A DNA stretch of 57,784 nt from DASZBX01 sp035943635 (GTDB lineage: Bacteria > Actinomycetota > Actinomycetes > Streptomycetales > Catenulisporaceae), in the NCBI GenBank assembly GCA_035943635.1, contig DASZBX010000094.1, positions 1 to 57,784 of the forward strand. The letters run 5' to 3'. Below, piece after piece: positions 52,747 to 57,784 of the stretch (positions are counted from its first letter, which is position 1; every line of letters begins with the position of its first letter). The position numbers and the translations under genes are program-made. Under the pieces are notes generated by a model. The model did no database searches, was not told the origin of the DNA, and saw only the letters and a list, made by a program, of their open reading frames with translations.

Positions 52747-54600
52747 TCACAGCACCGGGTAGGCGTCCGCGACGAGCTGCTGGAACTGCGCGCCGAACCA
52801 GTTGCCGGCCGGGATGTCGTAGCCCGGGATGGCGTCGGTCGGGTACGTGTTGCCGCTGCCGTCGGTCTGGGTGCCGTTCGGGTCGCAGTGCGGGTCGCCG
52901 TGCGCGTGGGTGGACGTCGGGTAGTCGCCGTCCGACTCTCCCGGCGGCTTGACCCACACGTAGGCGATGATGTGGCTGCTCGCGCCGAACGGCTGGGCCG
53001 CCGGCCGGGCGCCGATGCCCGCGCCGTTCACGTTGCACCAGTCGCCGCGGAACGGCCGCTGGTCGATCTTGTTCGCGTTGACATACGCCTGCGGCGTGGT
53101 CGGGGTGGTGTTGAGCGCGGTGGGCCGGTTCGGGCCGCCCCAGCCGTCGCGCGAGGTGTCGATGAGCATGCCGATGGTGCTCGGGAACCCGTCCGACACG
53201 AAGGTGTTGTACATCGCGTTGTCATAGTCGTACTCGTCGAAGTACGGGTCGTACGAGTAGAACTGGGCCGAGTCGACCGGGTTGCCGCCGACGCTCAGCT
53301 GCGGGTTGGTCAGGAAGGGCTCCTGGACCGGGATGGTGTTCGCGGTGTCGCTGATGAACCCGTCGATGCTCGCGAACCCGGCCGTGGTGGCCTTGACCAC
53401 GTTGGCGTAGAGCGTGCCGGCCGGGCTCATGTTGCTCGGCCAGCCGAGCCAGCCCGAGTGGCCGATGTCCATGTAGTTGTAGATGTTGCCGCCGACGCCG
53501 TGCAGTTTGTTCAGCGCGTATTCGATCCCGGACTCGTAGTACGGGGTCGCGGTCTGGCACGCGGAGATCGACTGGTTGGTCACGATGTTGGGCAGCGAGT
53601 CCGGCTCGATGATGTCCACGATCCGCAGCTTGCTGTAAGCCGGGTTGCTCAGGATCGAGACGATCGGGTTGATGTACTGGGTCTCGTACTCGGTCAGGCC
53701 GGCCGCGGTGGCCGGGATCTCGCCGTTCGAGGCCAGCGCCGCGCAGTCCCGGCCGGGCAGGTCGTAGATCACGATCTCCACCTGCACCGGCGTGCTGCTG
53801 CTGCCCTGCTGCGCCACCGCGTTGTTCAGCTGCGCGGCCAGGCCCAGGTGGGTGCTGTCACCGGTGATCGCGCCGATGTGGTCCATCCAGATCGCGGTCT
53901 GGTAAGTGGCCACCTTCAGCTCGGACGCGTTGTTGCTGTCGACCGCGGCCTGCGTCTTGACCTCGTTGACGTAGTCCGGGTTCAGGTACGGGTTGGACCC
54001 GACGAACGGGTTCGCCACGTGGGTTCCGGGCGGCGGGTTGGTCGGGTTCGTCGGCGGGGTGGTCGTCGGCGGCGTCGTGGTGGGGGGCGTGGTCGGGGGC
54101 GGGGTGGTGGTCGGGGGCGTCGTGGTAGGCGGGTTGGAGGTCGGCCCGCCGCCGGTGGTCGTGCCGTTGCAGACCACGCCGTTCAGGGTGAACTGCGTCG
54201 GCACGGTGTCGGTGCCGGAGTACGAGCCGTTGAACCCGAGCGTGGTGCTCGCGTTCGTGGCCAGCGCGCCGTTGTACGACAGGCTGGTGACCGACACGTT
54301 CGCGCCGGACTGGGTGTAGTTGCCGTTCCACAGCTGCGTGACCTGCTGGTTCCCGCCGAAGGTCCAGGCCAGTGTCCAGGACGTGATCGGGCTGCCCAGG
54401 TTGGTGATCGAGATGTTGGTGCCGAAGCCGACGTTCCACTGATTGGTGATCGTGTAGCTGACGCTACAGCCCGAAGCGGCACTGGCCTGCTCGGCGCTGA
54501 TGGCGACCAGCGCGGTGGCGACCAGCGCCGCCGAAGCGGCCGCCGCCGTGGCGCGCCCGAGCCGGCCTCTGCCGAACAGGCGGGGTGGACCGAGTTTCAT
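52747..54600 (-). CDS. Secreted GH6 cellulase (cellobiohydrolase type) with CBM2
   Basis: 617 residues; ATG 54600 with AAGGAGA upstream. Signal peptide (about 1-42), CBM2 (about 45-145; CSVSYTITNQWNVGFG), a Pro/Thr linker, then a GH6 domain (about 195-617) with ELKVATYQTAIWMDHIG, QVEIVIYDLPGRDCAALASN (motif with the catalytic Asp), RIVDIIEPDSLPNIVTN and YVWVKPPGESDGDY. The long loops support cellobiohydrolase over endoglucanase activity. It pairs with the downstream GH5 gene for cellulose digestion. Confidence 0.93.
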   Translation of the reverse strand: MKLGPPRLFGRGRLGRATAAAASAALVATALVAISAEQASAASGCSVSYTITNQWNVGFGTNISITNLGSPITSWTLAWTFGGNQQVTQLWNGNYTQSGANVSVTSLSYNGALATNASTTLGFNGSYSGTDTVPTQFTLNGVVCNGTTTGGGPTSNPPTTTPPTTTPPPTTPPTTTPPTTTPPTNPTNPPPGTHVANPFVGSNPYLNPDYVNEVKTQAAVDSNNASELKVATYQTAIWMDHIGAITGDSTHLGLAAQLNNAVAQQGSSSTPVQVEIVIYDLPGRDCAALASNGEIPATAAGLTEYETQYINPIVSILSNPAYSKLRIVDIIEPDSLPNIVTNQSISACQTATPYYESGIEYALNKLHGVGGNIYNYMDIGHSGWLGWPSNMSPAGTLYANVVKATTAGFASIDGFISDTANTIPVQEPFLTNPQLSVGGNPVDSAQFYSYDPYFDEYDYDNAMYNTFVSDGFPSTIGMLIDTSRDGWGGPNRPTALNTTPTTPQAYVNANKIDQRPFRGDWCNVNGAGIGARPAAQPFGASSHIIAYVWVKPPGESDGDYPTSTHAHGDPHCDPNGTQTDGSGNTYPTDAIPGYDIPAGNWFGAQFQQLVADAYPVL

Positions 54601-54711
54601 GCGTTCTCCTTCGCGGATGTCTCCCGGCGACGTGCGGGTGTGACCGCGGGCGCCGGGGCGGGGTGGTGCGGAGGTGGTGCGGATTCGGTGCGGTCATCCG
54701 GGTCGTTCCGT

Positions 54712-54740
54712 GGTGCTGGTGCTGGTGCTGGTGCTGGTGC
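54712..54740. repeat. GGTGCT tandem repeat in the GH6 leader
   Basis: Nearly five copies of GGTGCT lie about 110 bases upstream of the GH6 start. On the GH6 mRNA strand they read AGCACC. No function is evident. Confidence 0.6.
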
Positions 54741-54959
54741 GCGGCCGGGCAGTGCTGTGCGGTGGTGCTGTGAGGGTGGGAAACAGGGTTACTGTCGACG
54801 GTGGGCACGCCGCGCCGGGCTGCGACCGTGTCCCGATGGTTACGGCGTGGTTGCTGGGCGTCAACGCGATCGATTTCGGCGCGCCCGGGACAGATCCACG
54901 ACCAGCGCGGAAGAGGCTGTGCGTGGGGTGGGGACGTGAAACTTGCACCGTAGGCAGGT

Positions 54960-54971
54960 GTGAGCGCTCAC
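54960..54971. promoter_or_regulatory. CebR/LacI-like palindrome
   Basis: GTGAGCGCTCAC is a perfect 12-base palindrome whose core, GAGCGCTC, is shared with the CebR operator (TGGGAGCGCTCCCA) that controls cellulases in actinomycetes. It lies 360 bases upstream of GH6 and about 50 bases before the DAHP synthase promoter, so which gene it serves is uncertain. Confidence 0.5.
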
Positions 54972-55017
54972 TGTGCCGGGCGGTGGGTGGAGGGGAGAAG
55001 TCGGGCGCCGGATCTGC

Positions 55018-55023
55018 TAGTGT
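55018..55023 (+). promoter_or_regulatory. -10 element of the DAHP synthase promoter
   Basis: TAGTGT lies 7 bases before the leader peptide ATG at 55031, the spacing expected if the transcript starts at or very near that ATG. No good -35 is seen, as is common in actinomycetes. Confidence 0.5.
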
Positions 55024-55030
55024 CACTGGC

Positions 55031-55102
55031 ATGTTCGCGGTTGTGCACAGCTATCGGCGCTTTACGCCGGCTCCGGGTGGAGCCGGTGGTCACGTGCGCT
55101 GA
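55031..55102 (+). CDS. DAHP synthase leader peptide
   Basis: A 23-residue frame from ATG 55031 to TGA 55102: MFAVVHSYRRF followed by a Pro/Gly-rich end. Its aromatic codons, TTC, TAT and TTT, include two that are rare in this GC-rich DNA, as expected of a Phe/Tyr sensing peptide. No ribosome binding site precedes it, and the -10 spacing implies a leaderless mRNA. Confidence 0.6.
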   Translation: MFAVVHSYRRFTPAPGGAGGHVR

Positions 55103-55154
55103 CCAACCGAACACCCGGAGCCAGCAAGGCAGAGACGATCATCGTCTTTGCCTT
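55069..55154 (+). promoter_or_regulatory. Transcription attenuator upstream of DAHP synthase
   Basis: GGCTCCGGGTG (55069-55079) pairs perfectly with CACCCGGAGCC (55112-55122), overlapping the end of the leader peptide. A second stem, AAGGCAGAGACGA (55126-55138) with TCGTCTTTGCCTT (55142-55154) and a TCA loop, is followed by a T-rich stretch and fits an intrinsic terminator. Further hairpins lie between it and the gene (AGACGGC/GCCGTCT and CTGTTTAGACAG). Confidence 0.65.
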
Positions 55155-55224
55155 TCGTCGTTTAGACGGCGGGCCGGTTCGGGTGGTTGGGATCTGGCTT
55201 CTGCCGTCTGTTTAGACAGGAGAC

Positions 55225-56385
55225 ATGATTGTGAGCAGTTCCACCGGCATTGTTGCTGATAGCGCTACCGTTGCAGCTACCGCTACTGCCGCCACCGTTG
55301 CTGCCGCCGATGCCGTTGCCATCGCCGATCCGACCAGCGACCTGCGCGTCACCAGCTTCCAACCCCTGATCCCGCCTGCCGAGTTGCGCGCATCCTTACC
55401 CCTTGGCGCTGCTCGTGCCGCGTTGGTCCGGGATAGTCGGCAGGCCATTCAGCAGGTGCTGACTGGCGCTGACGATCGGCTGCTGCTCGTGGTCGGTCCG
55501 TGCTCGGTCCACGACCCCGATGCGGCCCTGGACTACGCGCGCCGCCTGGCTGCGGCGACCGCGCCGCTGAGCGCGGACCTGTGCGTCGTGATGCGGATCT
55601 ACTTCGAGAAGCCCCGCACCACGCTCGGCTGGAAGGGCCTGATCAACGACCCGGGCATGGACGAGACGTACGACGTACACCGCGGCCTGCGCCTGGCCCG
55701 CCGGATCTTGCTCGACGTCCTGGATACCGGCCTGCCGGTCGGCTGCGAGTTCCTCGAACCCACCAGCCCGCAGTACATCGCCGACACCGTGTCCTGGGGC
55801 GCGATCGGCGCCCGCACTCCCGAAAGCCAGGTGCACCGGCAACTGGCATCGGGCCTGTCCATGCCGGTCGGATTCAAGAACGCGACCGATGGAGACGTGC
55901 AAACGGCCGTGGACGGCTGCCGAACCGCCGCCGGAGCGCACGTGTTCTTCGGCCTGGACGGCGACGGCCGCGGCGCCGTCGTGTCCACGACCGGCAACCC
56001 GGACTGTCACATCATCCTGCGCGGTGGCCGCGGCGGACCGAACTACGGGCCCGAGGATGTGCGCGATGCGGTGGCGCTGCTCGCCAAGGCCGGGATGCCG
56101 CAGCGGCTGATCGTCGACGCCAGCCACGGCAACAGCGGCAAGGACCACGTCCGGCAGACGGCAGTGGTACGCGAACTGGCCGCACGCATCGCGGCCGGCG
56201 AGCAGGGGATCGCCGGGATGATGGTGGAAAGCAACCTCCTGCCCGGCCGCCAGGAACCCGGACCGCTGGAGACGTTGACTTACGGGCAGAGCGTTACGGA
56301 TGCGTGCGTTGGCTGGGACGATACTGTGGATCTGCTGAACGAGCTTGCTGCCGCTGTACGTGCTGGTAGGGCTGCGCGCGGCTGA
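55225..56385 (+). CDS. aroF: 3-deoxy-7-phosphoheptulonate (DAHP) synthase, class I
   Basis: 386 residues; ATG 55225, or GTG 55231, which sits better after AGGAG. An Ala/Thr-rich N-terminal extension of about 40 residues precedes the AroF/G/H-type barrel: LLLVVGPCSVHD, MRIYFEKPRTTLGWKGLIND, GARTPESQVHRQLASGLSMP, GFKNATDGD and DASHGNSGKDH. It joins phosphoenolpyruvate and erythrose-4-phosphate, the first shikimate-pathway step. The isoform letter is nominal. The leader attenuator indicates control by aromatic amino acids. Confidence 0.93.
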   Translation: MIVSSSTGIVADSATVAATATAATVAAADAVAIADPTSDLRVTSFQPLIPPAELRASLPLGAARAALVRDSRQAIQQVLTGADDRLLLVVGPCSVHDPDAALDYARRLAAATAPLSADLCVVMRIYFEKPRTTLGWKGLINDPGMDETYDVHRGLRLARRILLDVLDTGLPVGCEFLEPTSPQYIADTVSWGAIGARTPESQVHRQLASGLSMPVGFKNATDGDVQTAVDGCRTAAGAHVFFGLDGDGRGAVVSTTGNPDCHIILRGGRGGPNYGPEDVRDAVALLAKAGMPQRLIVDASHGNSGKDHVRQTAVVRELAARIAAGEQGIAGMMVESNLLPGRQEPGPLETLTYGQSVTDACVGWDDTVDLLNELAAAVRAGRAARG

Positions 56386-56401
56386 GCGATACGCGAGGTT
56401 G

Positions 56402-56430
56402 GGCCTGGCTTCGGAATCTGGGGCCAGGCC
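56402..56430. terminator. Hairpin after DAHP synthase
   Basis: GGCCTGGC (56402-56409) and GCCAGGCC (56423-56430) form a perfect 8-base stem 17 bases after the stop. The region from here to 56616 holds no supported gene. Confidence 0.5.
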
Positions 56431-56616
56431 AGGTCGGGCCATGCCAGGTTGGCTTGGCGTCGCTGGCTCGGTATGAGCCCTCAGTCTCTGGCATGCCATA
56501 TGCGAGTAATGAGATGATGTTCGCGGGCGAGCATGCGCGCACGTCAGAGGCGGACTCTCGCAAACTGCGCGTCATGAGGTGCATGCTGGAGCAAGCGGCC
56601 AGACGGGAGGCCCACG

Positions 56617-57195
56617 ATTCCACACATCAAGCCAGCCAGGCAGTTCACATACATTGTCGGCGTCTCCGCTGCGGCCGCGGCTCTTGTAACGGCCGCGGCA
56701 GGAGGGTACTTGAGTGCGCCTGCTGCTTCGAAGGTTGTGTACATGCAGGCCAGCTGGGCCGAGTGCTTTCACACGGCCGGTGCGCTGAAGTCTCACTCTG
56801 ATGTGGCGGTCGCGGCCAGGGTGATGAAGGTCCTCGGCCAGAGTGTTGCCGATCAGATCCCGTATACCGACTTCCAGCTGTCTGTTGAGTCTGTGCTCTA
56901 CGATCCGTCGCATCACTTCGCGCCGACAGCCGCACCCACCACGCTCTTGTTGCACCAGACTGGCGGAATCCTCAACAGCCAACTCCTCGAGATCGAGGAT
57001 GATCCGCTGCTTATTGTTGGCGGGGAGTATGTTTTGTTTCTAGACGAATATGCGCCTGGGTATTACCGAGTCGCTGGTGGGCCGACCGGGCGGTTCACGG
57101 TCAATGCGGCTGGACTGGTTTCTCCGTTTGTGAGCGATGGTGTTGCTTTCAGCGGTCAAGTTCGCGATTTTCAGTCTGTTATTGCTGGGGCTTAG
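56617..57195 (+). CDS. Secreted or anchored hypothetical protein, probable ATT start
   Basis: 192 residues if begun at ATT 56617, which has GGGAGG 6 bases upstream. The frame then encodes a basic start (IPHIKPARQF) and a signal/anchor helix (YIVGVSAAAAALVTAAAGGY), followed by a 150-residue extracellular part with PTTLLLHQTGGILNSQLLEI and GGEYVLFLDEYAPGYYRVAG. The next standard start, TTG 56710, also has AGGAGGG nearby but would delete the signal. There is no in-frame ATG or GTG after the stop at 56575. No family recognised. Confidence 0.6.
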   Translation: MPHIKPARQFTYIVGVSAAAAALVTAAAGGYLSAPAASKVVYMQASWAECFHTAGALKSHSDVAVAARVMKVLGQSVADQIPYTDFQLSVESVLYDPSHHFAPTAAPTTLLLHQTGGILNSQLLEIEDDPLLIVGGEYVLFLDEYAPGYYRVAGGPTGRFTVNAAGLVSPFVSDGVAFSGQVRDFQSVIAGA

Positions 57196-57230
57196 TTGGT
57201 TGCTGCCTTGCGGTAAGCCAGGGTTTTTTG

Positions 57231-57293
57231 TGTCAGTTTACTGCTATGCCTCCGGCGGGCCCGGAACCCCCAAGGATCCATAGGTCCGTGGGC
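57231..57293 (-). repeat. Dispersed repeat, right copy
   Basis: Inverted copy of 95-157. The core, 57247-57281, has one mismatch in 35 against 107-141. Confidence 0.7.
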
Positions 57294-57411
57294 CGGGTTC
57301 GGCTGGCGTTGTTGGTGGGGTCTGTGGTGTCGGTTTCGGATCCTCGGTGGCCCTGTCGAATCTCAGAATGACGCATCGACCAGGCCCTATCAACTCCCGG
57401 GCTTGTTGCCT
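57244..57411 (-). pseudogene. Repeated gene-tail fragment
   Basis: Reading on the minus strand, RELIGPGRCVILRFDRATED leads to a Pro/Thr linker and the end GSLGVPGPPEA before TAG (57244-57246). The end matches the partial gene at 1-147; the start matches the plus-strand fragment at 57444. No start codon suits it. Likely debris of a repeated gene. Confidence 0.45.
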
Positions 57412-57517
57412 TTGGTGGTCTGCTCCCGGCGTGTGATGCTCAGGTGCGGGAGTTGACAGGTCCTGCCCGATACGTCGTTCTAAGCTTCGCCAGGGCCACC
57501 GAGGATCCGAGACCGAC
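57329..57517. repeat. Imperfect inverted duplication
   Basis: Arms 57329-57399 and 57447-57517 (71 bases each) match at 61 positions by my count, around a 47-base spacer. Both arms encode the same peptide motif (RELxGPxRxVxLxFxRATEDP) outward on opposite strands. Confidence 0.75.
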
Positions 57518-57689
57518 GGGAGAGTTGTGCGCGGCGAGCCGCGCAATCCCTCTAACTACCGCAGCAGTCATGCGAACCATGCTGCTGCTATGGCGAGCAG
57601 CGGTCGCGCTGGGCAAGTGCCCGCGCGAGTGCGCTGTTTCGGCGGCCTGGTACATGCGGCTGGCGGTGCGCGGACTGAAGGCGATGTGA
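57444..57689 (+). CDS. Possible small protein from the duplicated segment
   Basis: 81 residues from GTG 57444: RELTGPARYVVLSFARATED followed by a hydrophobic/basic stretch (MRTMLLLWRAAVALGK) and a stop. The first third is shared with the minus-strand fragment. No clear binding site; it may be a remnant. Confidence 0.25.
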   Translation: MRELTGPARYVVLSFARATEDPRPTGELCAASRAIPLTTAAVMRTMLLLWRAAVALGKCPRECAVSAAWYMRLAVRGLKAM

Positions 57690-57700
57690 TATCCCGGGCC

Positions 57701-57784
57701 GCTGCCGCTGCCGCTGCCGCTGCCGCTGCCGCTGCCGCTGCCGCTGCCGCTGCCGCTGCCGCTGCCGCTGCCGCTGCCGCTGCC
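57701..57784. repeat. (GCTGCC)n microsatellite at window end
   Basis: Fourteen uninterrupted copies of GCTGCC run to the last base, so the true length is unknown. It could encode Ala-Ala or Leu-Pro repeats, or mark an assembly limit. Confidence 0.9.

Noticed and set aside
54055..54135. GTGGTCGGC-like repeats
   Set aside because: They encode the Pro/Thr linker of the GH6 enzyme and need no other explanation.
1..57784. CRISPR arrays, tRNA or rRNA genes, insertion sequence transposases
   Set aside because: I looked for repeat-spacer patterns, tRNA-like cloverleafs and transposase motifs and found none I could support.

Overview
This is a 57.8 kb stretch of very GC-rich DNA with strong third-position GC bias, many GTG starts, ATGA/GTGA gene overlaps and few intrinsic terminators. 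The gene content (GAF/HisKA_3 and SpoIIE signalling proteins, STAS factors, ROK and TetR regulators, CBM2-linked cellulases, an RHS toxin, class F sortase, CYTH-CHAD) points to a filamentous soil actinomycete. A Catenulispora/Streptomyces-like chromosome is my best guess; the genus cannot be fixed from the sequence alone.

Layout. 1-5.9 kb: a partial gene tail, two divergent STAS proteins, a tightly overlapped micro-operon (30-aa membrane peptide, ECF sigma factor, 103-aa membrane protein), a membrane protein of unknown function and htpG. 6-16.9 kb: PhyH-type dioxygenase, secreted expansin-like protein, lipoprotein amidase, GNAT, SDR, Mut7-C RNase-like protein coupled to an MFS transporter, ROK and TetR regulators, a small secreted protein and a HAD phosphatase. 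17-20 kb: an orphan GAF histidine kinase, then a scar in which a 3' piece of ackA abuts an internal piece of xfp in opposite orientation.

20.1-27.5 kb is the most interesting region. A guanidine-I (ykkC) riboswitch precedes an APC permease, the two 'urea carboxylase-associated' proteins (now known as carboxyguanidine deiminase), a carboxyltransferase and allophanate hydrolase. This is a guanidine-to-ammonia pathway, but the carboxylase consists only of carboxyltransferase domains: the biotin carboxylase and biotin carrier parts are both absent. 27.5-31.3 kb holds a TatA-like protein, class F sortase, His-rich protein, DUF4331 protein and a Tat-exported small protein, all on the minus strand.

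31.9-46 kb: SpoIIE phosphatase overlapping a methyltransferase, a Tat-exported FAD oxidase, three small unknown proteins, CYTH-CHAD coupled to a truncated beta-propeller piece, a four-gene lipid-phosphate/membrane operon (PAP2, PAP2, diacylglycerol kinase-like, YihY/BrkB) and a FIST plus GAF-GGDEF pair. 46.6-50.9 kb: an RHS polymorphic toxin with an overlapping immunity gene. 51-54.6 kb: secreted GH5 and GH6 cellulases with CBM2 domains. 55-56.4 kb: DAHP synthase behind what looks like a Phe/Tyr attenuator with a leaderless leader peptide. The end carries a secreted protein that probably starts at ATT, repeat copies related to the first 150 bases, an 86%-identical inverted duplication and a hexanucleotide tract running off the edge.
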